Part shown: positions 17,597 through 26,012 of the stretch, piece after piece
Position numbering within the stretch: the stretch's first letter is position 1
How the letters are laid out: every line of letters begins with the position of its first letter
From: Streptomyces akebiae
GTDB taxonomy: Bacteria > Actinomycetota > Actinomycetes > Streptomycetales > Streptomycetaceae
Assembly: GCF_019599145.1 (NCBI RefSeq)
Contig: NZ_CP080647.1
Location: 2,232,001-2,296,000 of the forward strand
DNA length: 64,000 bases
Reading direction: 5' to 3'
Program-made: the position numbers and the translations under genes
The notes under the pieces: model-generated
The model's input: only the letters and a program-made list of their open reading frames with translations
The model's database searches: none
What the model was told of the DNA's origin: nothing

Positions 17597-18495
17597 TACG
17601 CGACACTCCCTTTCTGGTTGGTCCGGCCGTCAGTGCCGCGGTAGGACTCCCAGGTCCACATCAGCGTGCGGCGGGCCATGACGCCGACCGCGTGACGGCG
17701 GTAGCCCGCGGTGCCGCGTACGTCGTCGATCGGGTTGCAGGCGCCGGCGCACAGGTCCGCGAACTGCTTGGCGACCGACGGGGTGATGATCCGGCCGTTG
17801 TCCCAGAAGCCGCCCTCGTCGAGCGCCGCGTTCAGGAACTCCTCGGCGGCCTTGGCCCGGACGGGGGTGGGCGCGGCCGAGCCGATGCCGGTGCGGACGG
17901 TGCGCGACGACGGGTGCAGGGCCAGTCCGAAGGCGCAGACGGCGATGACCATGGCGTTGCGGGTGCCGACCTTGGAGTACTGCTGCGGCCCGTCCGCCTT
18001 GGCGATGTGCACCGCGCGGATCAGCTCGTCCGGCGCGAGGGCGTTGCGCTTGACGCCGGTGTAGAAGTCGTCGATGGGGATGAGCCGGGAGCCCCGTACG
18101 GACTCGGCCTCGACCTGGGCGCCCGCCGCGAGGAGGGCCGGGTGGGCGTCGCCGGCCGGGGAGGCCGTACCGAGGTTGCCGCCGACGCCGCCGCGGTTGC
18201 GGATCTGCGGGGAGGCGACCGTGTGCGAGGCCAGGGCGAGGCCGGGCAGCTCGCCGCGGAGGTTCTCCATGATCTGGGTGTACGGGACGGACGCACCCAG
18301 ACGAACCGATTCCTCGCCGACCTCCCACTCGGAGAGCTCGCCGATGCGGTTCAGGTCGAGCAGATACTCGGGCCGACGGTGGTCGAAGTTGATCTCGACC
18401 ATCAGGTCGGTGCCGCCGGCGATCGGCACAGCGGTGGGGTGCTCGGCCTTCGCGGCGAGCGCCTCCTCCCAGCTGGCGGGGCGAAGGAAGTCCAT
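17596..18495 (-). CDS. Xanthine dehydrogenase, FAD-binding subunit
   Basis: A 299-residue FAD subunit. The N-terminal FAD-binding motif is IAGGTDLMVEINFD, followed by TVASPQIRNRGGVGGNLGTASPAGD, the classic adenine-dinucleotide and isoalloxazine contact sequence. The CO_deh_flav_C domain includes RNAMVIAVCAFGLAL. First gene of the operon, beginning MDFLRPASWEEALAAKAEHP with ATG; an AGAGAG-type ribosome site lies just upstream. Divergent from pucR across about 264 bp, so this operon is the probable PucR target, induced or repressed by purine or nitrogen status. Confidence 0.93.
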   Translation of the reverse strand: MDFLRPASWEEALAAKAEHPTAVPIAGGTDLMVEINFDHRRPEYLLDLNRIGELSEWEVGEESVRLGASVPYTQIMENLRGELPGLALASHTVASPQIRNRGGVGGNLGTASPAGDAHPALLAAGAQVEAESVRGSRLIPIDDFYTGVKRNALAPDELIRAVHIAKADGPQQYSKVGTRNAMVIAVCAFGLALHPSSRTVRTGIGSAAPTPVRAKAAEEFLNAALDEGGFWDNGRIITPSVAKQFADLCAGACNPIDDVRGTAGYRRHAVGVMARRTLMWTWESYRGTDGRTNQKGSVA

Positions 18496-18759
18496 CTGAC
18501 CGGCTCTCTTCTTCGTCTGGAGTCGTTCGGTTTGAGCCAGATCGTGTGCGGCGGGCCCGGCTCGTGCAGGTGCTGTTCAGGTGTCCTGGGACTCAGTACA
18601 CAGCGCCCTCCTCCACCCCGGTCAGTCACGGAAACCATGAAGGAGTTGGCTGGCCAGGGCGCTCATCTTGTAGATTCGTATGAACGGAGGCCTTCTGCAA
18701 CCTCTTGGTTTTCCCCTGGAAACATCCTTGTTCCCGAGACAGGAACGGCGGCGACGAGA
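18496..18759. promoter_or_regulatory. Divergent intergenic region between the xdh operon and pucR
   Basis: This spacer of 264 bp separates divergent starts and must hold both promoters. It includes GAACGGAGGCCTTCTGCAACC near 18687 and a lower G/C stretch at about 18660-18735. I find no strong -35/-10 pair, and no PucR operator is assignable by eye. Confidence 0.4.
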
Positions 18760-20436
18760 ATGCGCCTGCGCGCACTGCTGGACACCGACGCGCTGGGACT
18801 GCGGCTGCTCGGCGGCGAGGACGAGCTGGACCGCACCGTGCGCGGTGTGATGACCACCGACCTCAGAGACCCCAGCCGCTATCTCTCCGGCGGCGAGCTG
18901 GTGCTCACGGGCCTCGCCTGGCGCCGCGACGCCGCCGACTCCGAACCCTTCGTACGGATCCTGGTGGGCGCCGGCGTCACCGCGCTGGCCGCCGGGGAGG
19001 CCGAGCTGGGCGACGTCCCCGAGGACCTCGTCGTGGCCTGCGCGCGTCACCGGCTGCCGCTCTTCGCGGTCAACGAGTCGGTGGCCTTCGCGACCATCAC
19101 CGAACACGTCGTACGGCAGGTCTCCGGCGAGCGTGCCGGGGACCTGGCGGCCGTGGTGGAGCGGCACCGCCGGATGATGACCTCGGGCCCGGCGGGCGGC
19201 GGCCCGGACGTCGTCCTGGACCTGCTCGGCTCCGACCTGGACCTGCGCGCCTGGGTGCTCTCCCCCGCCGGCCGGCTCGTCGCGGGCCCCGAGGACGCCG
19301 GACCGGCGCTCCCCGCCGAGCTGCGCGCACGGCTGTCCGCCGAGCACCTGGCGGCGACGCGCACCGGGCGGCGCGGACCGCACCGCGTGGCCGTCGGCAC
19401 CACCACGTACTCGCTCTTCCCGATCAGCAGCACGGGCCGGGGGCCGGGTGGCGGCCCCCGCGACGTCCGCGAGACCCTGCTGTCGGACTGGCTCCTCGCG
19501 GTCGAGGCCGACGCCGGGGACTGGCCCGCCGAACGGCTCGACCTGCTGCACGGCGTCACCCAGCTGATCGCGGTCGAGCGCGACCGGCGCGACGCGGCCC
19601 GTACGGTACGGCGCCGACTCGCCCAGGAGGTCCTGGAGCTGGTGCAGGCGGGAGCGGTCCCGGCCGAGATCGCCGCCCGGCTGCGGGTGGCCGCGCCGGT
19701 GCTGCTGCCCGGCCTCGGGGCGGCGCCGCACTGGCAGGTCGTCGTGGCGCGGGTGGAGTGGGAGGACGGCGAGATCGACAGCGGCCCGGTCACCCAGGCG
19801 CTCCTGGAGGAGATCCTCGTCGATCCCCTGTCCACGGGCCCCGAGCCCTCCGACCGCATCGCAGTCGCCCACACGGGTGAGGAGGCCATCGCCCTCGTCC
19901 CTCTCCCGGCCGTCTCCTCCGAGCACGACGGCTCGGAGGCCGGCGTCCACGCCGACACTCTCCTCGCGGCCGTACGGAACCCGCTGAGCGCCGGCCTCGA
20001 CGACGACGGACGGCTCACCCTGGGCGTCAGCGCGGCCGTGCACTCCGCCGAAGGGCTGCGCGGCGCCCTGGAGGAGGCCCGGCACGCCCGTCGGGTGGCG
20101 GCGGCGCGCTCCGGCCGGGTGTGCGCGGCCGGTCACCAGGAACTGGCCTCGCACGTCCTGCTGCTCCCCTTCGTCCCCGACGACGTGCGCCGCGCCTTCA
20201 CGGCCCGGCTCCTCGACCCGCTGCGCGACTACGACCGGCGGCACCGCGCCGAGCTGATCCCCACCCTGGAGGCGTTCCTGGAGTGCGACGGCTCCTGGAC
20301 GCGCTGCGCCGCGCGCCTCCATCTGCACGTCAACACGCTGCGGTACCGGGTGGGCCGCATCGAACAGTTGACGAGCCGGGACCTCTCCCGACTGGAGGAC
20401 AAACTGGACTTCTTCCTGGCCCTGCGCATGAGTTGA
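18760..20436 (+). CDS. pucR: PucR-family purine catabolism regulator
   Basis: A 558-residue regulator. The N-terminal PucR domain (RALLDTDALGLRLLGGEDELD, DPSRYLSGGELVLTGLAWR) is followed by a GGDEF-like CdaR middle region and a C-terminal HTH_30. The HTH part contains LEAFLECDGSWTRCAARLHLHVNTLRYRVGRIEQLT, a PucR/CdaR DNA-binding domain. The start MRLRALLDTDALG matches the family; AGGAACGG lies about 12 bases upstream, and longer starts have no support. PucR proteins regulate purine-degradation genes in response to nitrogen or purine intermediates. The divergent xdh operon is the likely target. Confidence 0.9.
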   Translation: MRLRALLDTDALGLRLLGGEDELDRTVRGVMTTDLRDPSRYLSGGELVLTGLAWRRDAADSEPFVRILVGAGVTALAAGEAELGDVPEDLVVACARHRLPLFAVNESVAFATITEHVVRQVSGERAGDLAAVVERHRRMMTSGPAGGGPDVVLDLLGSDLDLRAWVLSPAGRLVAGPEDAGPALPAELRARLSAEHLAATRTGRRGPHRVAVGTTTYSLFPISSTGRGPGGGPRDVRETLLSDWLLAVEADAGDWPAERLDLLHGVTQLIAVERDRRDAARTVRRRLAQEVLELVQAGAVPAEIAARLRVAAPVLLPGLGAAPHWQVVVARVEWEDGEIDSGPVTQALLEEILVDPLSTGPEPSDRIAVAHTGEEAIALVPLPAVSSEHDGSEAGVHADTLLAAVRNPLSAGLDDDGRLTLGVSAAVHSAEGLRGALEEARHARRVAAARSGRVCAAGHQELASHVLLLPFVPDDVRRAFTARLLDPLRDYDRRHRAELIPTLEAFLECDGSWTRCAARLHLHVNTLRYRVGRIEQLTSRDLSRLEDKLDFFLALRMS

Positions 20437-20586
20437 GGCCACGGGGTGGTGGACGAAGATCCAAGTGCGCCGTCCGCGCCCCATGACTTTGTGAATTCCT
20501 TCACCCACCCCCTTGGCCGGGCCACGGGATTCGTGCTGAGATGCCGCCACCACTCAAAGCTCAAGGGCGTGCTCGGGGAGGGCAAC

Positions 20587-21363
20587 GTGGCGCATACCGC
20601 CATGTCTGGTGACGGAACGACAGCCGGTGACGATCCACTCCAGACCGCGGTATGGCGGCTGCGCTCACGCGCCTGCTGGGTCGACGCGGCTGCCCTGATC
20701 GAGCCCGACGGTCCACAGGCCTCGCTCCAGCGGACCGCGCTGCTCGTCGAGCGCTGTCTCTACACCGAGCAGGGCTGGGAGGACGCCGAGGACGCGCTGC
20801 GCACGGCCGAGGCGCAGGCACGCACCGACGACGAGCGCGGCGCGGCCGCCTGCGAGCGCGGTCAACTGGCGTACGCGGCCACACTGCTCGGGGTCCGGGA
20901 CCGCTCCGACGAGGCGCGGGCCGCGCTCGGCCGCGCGGCGGCCCTGATCGCCCCCGGCGCGCGCGGCCGGGCCCTGCTCGACTTCCGGCGGGGTCTCATC
21001 GCCGAGAACCTCGCCCGCTCCCCGCAGGCCGCGCGCGCCGCCTACCGTCGGGCCCACGCCGGTGCCACCGCCCACGACGACCTGCTCCTGCAGTCCTTCA
21101 CCTGGCGCCATCTCGCCGGTCTCGCCCTGCGGGACGGCGAGTTGGCCGAGGCGCGGCACGGATTCGCCGAATCCCTGCGCATCCGGGAGGAGTTGGGCTA
21201 CCTCGTGGGCACCGCCCCGGCGCTCGTCTCCCTCGCCGAGACCGAGTCCGAACCGGAGGCTTCGCGACTGCGCGAGGAGGCCGGGCGGTTGTTCCGGCTG
21301 CTGGGTGGTGTACCGACGTGGCTGGCACGGCAGCTGGCCCCACCGCCGGCGGCGACGGCGTGA
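20587..21363 (+). CDS. TPR-like repeat protein of unknown function
   Basis: A 258-residue, helix-rich protein. Sequence such as ALRTAEAQARTDDERGAAACERGQLAYAATLLGVRDRSDEARAALGRAAALI and AYRRAHAGATAHDDLLLQSFTWRHLAGLALRDGELAEARHGFAESLRIREELGYLVG gives several tetratricopeptide-like helical pairs. There is no signal peptide or catalytic motif, so it is probably a cytoplasmic scaffold. The GTG at 20587 is preceded by GGGGAGGG four bases away, a much better ribosome site than earlier in-frame codons provide. Partners are not evident. Confidence 0.78.
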   Translation: MAHTAMSGDGTTAGDDPLQTAVWRLRSRACWVDAAALIEPDGPQASLQRTALLVERCLYTEQGWEDAEDALRTAEAQARTDDERGAAACERGQLAYAATLLGVRDRSDEARAALGRAAALIAPGARGRALLDFRRGLIAENLARSPQAARAAYRRAHAGATAHDDLLLQSFTWRHLAGLALRDGELAEARHGFAESLRIREELGYLVGTAPALVSLAETESEPEASRLREEAGRLFRLLGGVPTWLARQLAPPPAATA

Positions 21364-21387
21364 AGGCGCCTCACCGCTCGGGGGAGC

Positions 21388-21579
21388 GGGTTCGTCGACG
21401 GGTGCGGGCGCGTGGGGGCTGGTCGCGCAGTTCCCCGCGCCCCTGAAAAGCCGGGGCCGCGCCCCGCGTGCTTCCCAGGCCCGCCGCCGGTCGCCTTTCA
21501 GGGCTGCGGGGCCTGGGCTTCGAGAGGCGCGGGGAACTGCGCGAGAGGCCCCACCTGGCCCGCACCCGTCGACGAACCC
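21388..21579. repeat. Dispersed palindromic repeat, copy 2
   Basis: Arms of over 60 bases run from GGGTTCGTCGACGGGTGCGG to the complement ending GTCGACGAACCC, both carrying the core with CGCGCAGTTCCCCGCGCC. The central part is imperfect. The right end abuts the stop codon of the convergent GntR gene, and the left end lies 25 bases past the TPR stop codon, so it sits in a convergent gap and could terminate both genes. Confidence 0.85.
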
Positions 21580-22470
21580 TCAGCCCACCACCCCGAAGTG
21601 CCTCTCCACCAGACAGCACGCCGCGTCCAGGTCCCCCGCCACCAGCGCGTCCAGCAACGCGATGTGCTCGGCGGCGTCAGCCATCAGGTCCACCCGGCCC
21701 CCGCTGCCGGACGCACCCACCTGGCCACCCCCCAACGGCAGTTGCGTTCGCCGGTGGAGGTCGTCCGCGATCTGCAGCAACTGCTCGTTGCCGGACAGCC
21801 CCAGCACCCCGCGGTGGAAGGCCCGGTCCGCCTCCCCGTACGTCGCACGGCACCCGGAGGACGCCGCGCGAGCCGTCTCGTCGGCGAGGGGCCGCAGCTC
21901 ACCCCAGCGGTCCGCGGGCACCGTACGCGCGAGCCTCATGACCACCGGCACCTGGAGCAGCGCCCGCACCTCGGCCAGTTCGGCCAGCTCCCGGGCGCCC
22001 CGCCGTACGACACGGAAGCCCCGGTTGGGCACGACCTCGACCGCGCCCTCGATGGCCAGTTGCTGCATCGCCTCGCGCACGGGGGTCGCGGAGACCCCGA
22101 ACCGCTCACCCAGCGCCGGGGCGGAGTAGACCTCGCCCGGCGTCAGCTCCCCACCGGCGAGCGCGGCCCGCAGCGCGTCGAGGATCTGCCCCCGCACGGA
22201 GGCCCGCTGGACGACGGGGCGCCCCTGGCCGCGCGGCAGCGGGATCGGGACCTCGCTGTGCGTGTGCTCGCCCCGGGCGGCGTCGGCGCCGGGCCCGGTG
22301 CCACCGCGGACGGCGGTCCCGGTGCCGTCCGCCGCGATGCCCCGCTCCCGGTCGACGTCCGCGACTCCGGGCTGCGCGGGCACGCGATAGGCCGACGCCG
22401 GACGAGCGAGTGCGGGGTCCGGCGCGCTCATGGCCGTGGCCTCGCGCGGGCGCGGTCCGGCCTGCTCCAC
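21580..22470 (-). CDS. GntR-family transcriptional regulator (FCD subfamily)
   Basis: A 296-residue regulator. A long low-complexity N-terminal extension of about 90 residues precedes the winged helix (QILDALRAALAGGELTPGEVYSAPALGERFGVSATPVREAMQQLAIEGAVEVVPNRG). It ends with an FCD ligand domain (EVRALLQVPVVMRLA, EADRAFHRGVLGLSGNEQLL, DAAEHIALLDALVAGDLDAACCLVERHF). FCD regulators usually bind carboxylic or sugar acids at a metal site formed by Asp and His. GTG start with GGAGG four to five bases upstream. Target unknown; the divergent neighbour is an iron-regulated gene. Confidence 0.88.
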   Translation of the reverse strand: MEQAGPRPREATAMSAPDPALARPASAYRVPAQPGVADVDRERGIAADGTGTAVRGGTGPGADAARGEHTHSEVPIPLPRGQGRPVVQRASVRGQILDALRAALAGGELTPGEVYSAPALGERFGVSATPVREAMQQLAIEGAVEVVPNRGFRVVRRGARELAELAEVRALLQVPVVMRLARTVPADRWGELRPLADETARAASSGCRATYGEADRAFHRGVLGLSGNEQLLQIADDLHRRTQLPLGGGQVGASGSGGRVDLMADAAEHIALLDALVAGDLDAACCLVERHFGVVG

Positions 22471-22621
22471 GGGTCCTCCTCCGAGCCGAGTCGAGTGTCG
22501 AGTGGCCGAGCAGTGAGGCCGACTGGGTACATGGGGGCGGTTAGGTCACTACTCGGGTTGTTACCGGTCGTAAAGCACCATAGGCGCACATGCCCTCAGT
22601 TCAAACCTCGACCACCTCGGG

Positions 22622-22640
22622 TAAGGTAAGCCTTACTTGG
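22622..22640. promoter_or_regulatory. Putative DmdR/IdeR iron box
   Basis: TAAGGTAAGCCTTACTTGG contains the palindrome GTAAG-C-CTTAC and agrees at 11 of 15 central positions with the recalled iron-box consensus AGGTTAGGCTAACCT. It lies 28 bases before the start of an FhuF-like gene, a position fit for repression by the iron-loaded DmdR (DtxR) regulator. Confidence 0.7.
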
Positions 22641-22667
22641 CAGCGATGGTGAAACGGCGGTCCCCGT

Positions 22668-23534
22668 ATGCCCCAGTCAGCACCGGCATCCGCACCCACT
22701 TCACGCAGGTCGCCCGTGGCGGCGGCATACGCACGCCTCACCGAGGTCCTGCCGATGATCAGCGTGACAGAACTCTCCCCCACGGATCCATTGCCCGTCG
22801 GCGAGGGGTGGGTCTCCGCCGCCGGGCTCGCGGCGGCGGGGGCCGAGCTCGACGCGTTCCTGGCGTGGGACGAGGCCCAGATACTGCGGGACCACGGCCG
22901 AAAGGGGCGCCCGGACGTCGTGGCGACCTTCGGACTGCACCGTTACTCCTGGTACGCCTGTCTGCTCTTCACGGTCCCCTGGTTCCTCCAGCGCCGGGTG
23001 CCGCGCTTTCCCGCCGAGCATGTGGCGTTCCAGCGCGAGCAGAGCCGGCTGGCGGTGCGCGGCGAAACGTTCAGCTGCCTGCCGGACGACCCGGCGGCCG
23101 GGGAACCCGGCGCCCGGGTGGTGGCGGACGAGGAGGCGCTGCGGGCCGAGGTGCGCGCCGCGTTCGCCGAGCACATAGAACCGGTCCTGGGCGGCTTCGG
23201 CCCGCGTATGCGGCGGCGCGGACGCGCCCTGTGGGGCATGGCGACCGACGAGATCGTCGAGGGCATCTGGTACATCGCCGAACTGCTCGGCCCCGACGAG
23301 CAGGAGCGCTGCCGACGCGAACTGGAACTGCTGCTCCCGGGCGCGACGCGGCCGTACGTGGGCACGGCGGGCTTCCGTGAACTGACCGGACCCGGCGGCG
23401 AGTCGCTGCCCACCCGGGACCGGGCGAGTTGCTGCATGTTCTACACGCTGGTCCCGGAGGACACCTGCGTCACCTGTCCGCGCACGTGCGAGACGGAACG
23501 GATCTCCAAGCTCACGGCCGCCGTCACCGGTTGA
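22668..23534 (+). CDS. FhuF-like (2Fe-2S) ferric-siderophore reductase family protein
   Basis: A 288-residue protein. The C-terminal CCMFYTLVPEDTCVTC has exactly the CC-X10-C-X2-C pattern of the FhuF 2Fe-2S domain. The N-terminal two thirds (WYACLLFTVPWFLQRRVPRFPAEHVAFQ, MRRRGRALWGMATDEIVEGIWYIAELLG) fit the FhuF-like region. Family members reduce ferric siderophores in the cytoplasm to release iron. An iron box just upstream supports iron-limitation control. Single gene, no siderophore transporter adjacent. The ATG follows the box with no clear ribosome site, so alternative starts (for example MISVTELS) remain possible. Confidence 0.88.
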   Translation: MPQSAPASAPTSRRSPVAAAYARLTEVLPMISVTELSPTDPLPVGEGWVSAAGLAAAGAELDAFLAWDEAQILRDHGRKGRPDVVATFGLHRYSWYACLLFTVPWFLQRRVPRFPAEHVAFQREQSRLAVRGETFSCLPDDPAAGEPGARVVADEEALRAEVRAAFAEHIEPVLGGFGPRMRRRGRALWGMATDEIVEGIWYIAELLGPDEQERCRRELELLLPGATRPYVGTAGFRELTGPGGESLPTRDRASCCMFYTLVPEDTCVTCPRTCETERISKLTAAVTG

Positions 23535-23872
23535 CGGCCTCTCACCACCGCCGGGGCGCCGCGCGCCGGGCGACCCCCCGGTGATCGCCCGGGGCGCGTG
23601 CCGTAAGATCCACTCCGGGTGGGACCCCTCGTTGGGTTACAGGTGGTTCACAAATTCCTCACTTGTCGCAGGAACTTTCCGTGGAACCACTCGAACGGGT
23701 AATCTCACTCGCACTCTACTCCCGTCCCTCGCGCGGTAGTTCGAGCAGAATGCCGCCTGGCGTCACTCATTGCACTTCTTTGGCGGTCTCTTGTCCCGAA
23801 ACCCCCTGAGGGCCGCGAGGATTGGGCCACTATGGCGGGCGTTACGCCCTATCCCAATGCAAGGGACCCCTG
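23535..23872. other. Intergenic region with a possible 13-codon leader ORF
   Basis: About 338 bp with no ordinary gene. The centre (23640-23720) is less G/C rich than its surroundings. GGAAC at 23683 with TCT at 23703 could suit an ECF-type promoter, but the spacing is not diagnostic. Just before the next gene, ATG at 23832 opens a 13-residue frame (MAGVTPYPNARDP) whose TGA overlaps the next ATG as TGATG. A GGGCGT-T-ACGCCC palindrome lies inside it. Confidence 0.35.
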
Positions 23873-24931
23873 ATGAGATTGACCGACATATCGCTGAACT
23901 GGCTGCTTCCGGGCGCCGTACTGCTCCTGGGCATGCTGGCGGCGGTTGCGGTGCTCGCGCGCGGCAAGCGCTCCGGGGAGCACGCGAAGACAGAGGACTC
24001 GTGGGAACGCAGTGAGGAGCGCCGCAGGCGCAAGGAGGCCCTCTACGCCACGGCCTCCTACATTCTCCTCTTCTGCTGTGCCGCGGTCGCCGCCGCGCTC
24101 TCCTTCCGCGGCCTGGTCGGCTTCGGCGAGCAGAACCTTGGCCTCAGCAACGGGTGGCAGTACCTGGTTCCGTTCGGCCTGGACGGCGCCGCCATGTTCT
24201 GCTCGGTGCTCGCGGTGCGCGAGGCCAGCCACGGTGACGCGGCCCTCGGATCCCGCATACTCGTCTGGACGTTCGCCGGTGCGGCGGCCTGGTTCAACTG
24301 GGTGCACGCGCCCAGGGGCCTCGGCCACGACGGCGCCCCGCAGTTCTTCGCCGGCATGTCCATGTCCGCCGCGGTGCTCTTCGACCGCGCGCTGAAGCAG
24401 ACCCGCCGGGCCGCCCTGCGCGAGCAGGGCCTGGTGCCGCGTCCGCTGCCGCAGATCCGCATCGTCCGCTGGCTGCGGGCCCCGCGCGAGACGTACAAGG
24501 CCTGGTCGCTGATGCTCCTGGAGGGTGTGCGCAGCCTGGACGAGGCCGTGGACGAGGTACGCGAGGACAAGCGGATCAAGGAAGAGAACCGGACGCGCAA
24601 GCGGGAGCAGGAGCGCCTGGAGCGCGCCCACCTCAAGGCCATCAGCCGGGGCCACCGGGGTCTGCCCGGTCGTGGCGGCGGCGGTGGCGGTGGCGGCCGC
24701 CAGGTCGACACCACCGTGGAGCGCGTGCCCGCGGCCCAGGTGGCCTCGGACTCCGCCATATCCACCCCGGAACAACTGCCCGTTCGTACGCGTCCCTCCC
24801 TGCAGCCCGTCCGCAACGGCGCTGACAAGTCGATCACGGTCGACCTCACCGCGGAGGACGACACCATGGCCCTGCCGCGACTCGACTCCCTGGAGCGCAA
24901 GCTCAAGGACCTGGAGCAGCAGTTCGGCTGA
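23873..24931 (+). CDS. DUF2637-family membrane protein
   Basis: A 352-residue protein. Four hydrophobic segments lie near residues 9-30 (WLLPGAVLLLGMLAAVAVLA), 60-83, 101-121 and 130-150, matching the DUF2637 layout common in actinobacteria, including plasmid-spread-like proteins. The C-terminal half is cytoplasmic: a strongly charged stretch (DKRIKEENRTRKREQERLERAH) able to form a coiled coil, a Gly-rich linker (RGGGGGGGGRQ), and a terminal DSLERKLKDLEQQFG helix that may oligomerise. AGGGACC precedes the ATG. Function unknown; some family members lie with developmental genes. Confidence 0.82.
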   Translation: MRLTDISLNWLLPGAVLLLGMLAAVAVLARGKRSGEHAKTEDSWERSEERRRRKEALYATASYILLFCCAAVAAALSFRGLVGFGEQNLGLSNGWQYLVPFGLDGAAMFCSVLAVREASHGDAALGSRILVWTFAGAAAWFNWVHAPRGLGHDGAPQFFAGMSMSAAVLFDRALKQTRRAALREQGLVPRPLPQIRIVRWLRAPRETYKAWSLMLLEGVRSLDEAVDEVREDKRIKEENRTRKREQERLERAHLKAISRGHRGLPGRGGGGGGGGRQVDTTVERVPAAQVASDSAISTPEQLPVRTRPSLQPVRNGADKSITVDLTAEDDTMALPRLDSLERKLKDLEQQFG

Positions 24932-25062
24932 GCGGTACGAGCCACACATCGGACAGGGGCGCGGCAGCGAGCCGCGCCCCTGTCCGTTGTCCGCCGTCCG
25001 CGGTCCGCCGTCCCTCGTCCGCCGCCCGTGCCATGTCGGTCCCGTCGGCGTCGAGGGGAGGT

Positions 25063-25089
25063 CCATCAGAAGGGCGCTAGGGGCCCTTA
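25063..25089. repeat. Second copy of the CCATCAGAAGGGC element at a stop codon
   Basis: CCATCAGAAGGGC (25063-25075) matches arm 2 of the element at 12804-12816 exactly. Here the only visible pairing is a short AAGGGC/GCCCTT stem overlapping the TAA of the RsbW-like gene, so this copy is a weaker hairpin. Confidence 0.6.
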
Positions 25090-25566
25090 GGTCAGCCCGC
25101 CGTCGAGGTCGAACCACACCGCCTTGCCCACCCCGTGCGCCCGTACCCCCCAGGCGTCGGCGAGGGACTGGACGAGGAGGAGGCCACGTCCGTGCGTGCT
25201 GTCGTCGGCGGGCGGCACCCTCGGCCTGGGCCTGCGTCCCACGAAGTCCCGTACCTCCACGTGCAGTCCGCGGGGTGAGACGGTGGCGGTCAGCACCGCG
25301 TCGTGGTCGGTGTGAATGATCGCGTTGGTGACCAGCTCGCTCGTCAGCAGCTCCGCTATCTCCGATCTTCCCGGGCGCCCCCATTGCCGCAGCAGCTCCC
25401 GCAGCGCCCTGCGGGCCTCGGGCACCGCCCTCAGGTCGGCCCGCCCGAGTCTGTGCCTGAGTTGTTCGGCGTCGACCTTGTGCGCCGCTTCGTCGACCGC
25501 GTCCTCCGCCTCTGCCGAGAAGGCCCCGATCGCCGTGGGACCGCCCCCTCGTGCCTGCCTTTTCAT
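25087..25566 (-). CDS. RsbW-like ATP-binding (anti-sigma/HATPase) protein
   Basis: A 159-residue protein starting MKRQARGGGPTAIG. The GHKL ATPase fold is visible as the N box ELLTSELVTNAIIHT, then a GLHVEVRDF strand with D for ATP-lid contacts, then GRGLLLVQSLADAWGVRAHGVGKAVWFDL (G1/G2-like). The His kinase H box and a sensor are absent. Streptomyces carries many such proteins, regarded as RsbW/SpoIIAB-type anti-sigma kinases, most without known partners. The neighbour beyond the promoter is a PP2C-type protein on the same strand, and RsbW and PP2C are classical partners in partner-switching modules. A possible promoter lies about 130 bp upstream. Confidence 0.85.
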   Translation of the reverse strand: MKRQARGGGPTAIGAFSAEAEDAVDEAAHKVDAEQLRHRLGRADLRAVPEARRALRELLRQWGRPGRSEIAELLTSELVTNAIIHTDHDAVLTATVSPRGLHVEVRDFVGRRPRPRVPPADDSTHGRGLLLVQSLADAWGVRAHGVGKAVWFDLDGGLT

Positions 25567-25672
25567 GACCCCCGCCCACGCGCCGATGACGATTCCCCTC
25601 CTGCTCGAACACGTACACGGGGATGCATGCCCCGTCCGGATCGCGGCACTCATGTCGAATCGTCAACGACCG

Positions 25673-25701
25673 TCCGTACGCTTTCAAACGCACAGGGTCA
25701 A
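25673..25701 (-). promoter_or_regulatory. Putative vegetative promoter for the RsbW-like gene
   Basis: Reading on the minus strand: TTGACC (25696-25701), a 17-base spacer, then TACGGA (25673-25678). The spacing is ideal for HrdB-type promoters and the -10 is a fair match. The start codon lies about 107 bases downstream of the -10. Confidence 0.5.
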
Positions 25702-26012
25702 GCCAGCTGTCGGCACCGTGTGAGAGCGCTTCCCGCCTCGCGAAACCACCGCACAGTTCTACGAACCCGACGCCCCGCCCCACTCCGGGCAGCGCGGAGC
25801 GGCCACGGGCCTCGGCCCCAACCGCCCATGCGGGGCTGCCGATCCGGCCGTATGCCGACGGGACACGACGGGCGTACGCGCCGCGTCTACCCCGACCGGA
25901 GCGGGCCACTCCCCCCGATGATGTTGATTGGCCGGAATCGCGCGCTGGTACAGGCCAACCCCCGGCCGGGGGCGGCTGATTGACGCCCCTCCCGGCCCGC
26001 CGGTGGTCTCCG
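25702..26012. other. Non-coding spacer upstream of the RsbW-like gene
   Basis: About 311 bp between the promoter and the PP2C-like stop codon. Its best frames are not codon-biased (mixed third positions), so I see no gene. It contains G/C-rich stretches around 25780-25900 but no clear hairpin. Confidence 0.4.

Noticed and set aside
12764..17644. A 1626-residue plus-strand ORF opposite the purine and xdh genes
   Set aside because: It is Arg/Gly/Asp-rich with no domain and is antisense to well-supported permease and dehydrogenase genes; long antisense frames are common in 70% G+C DNA.
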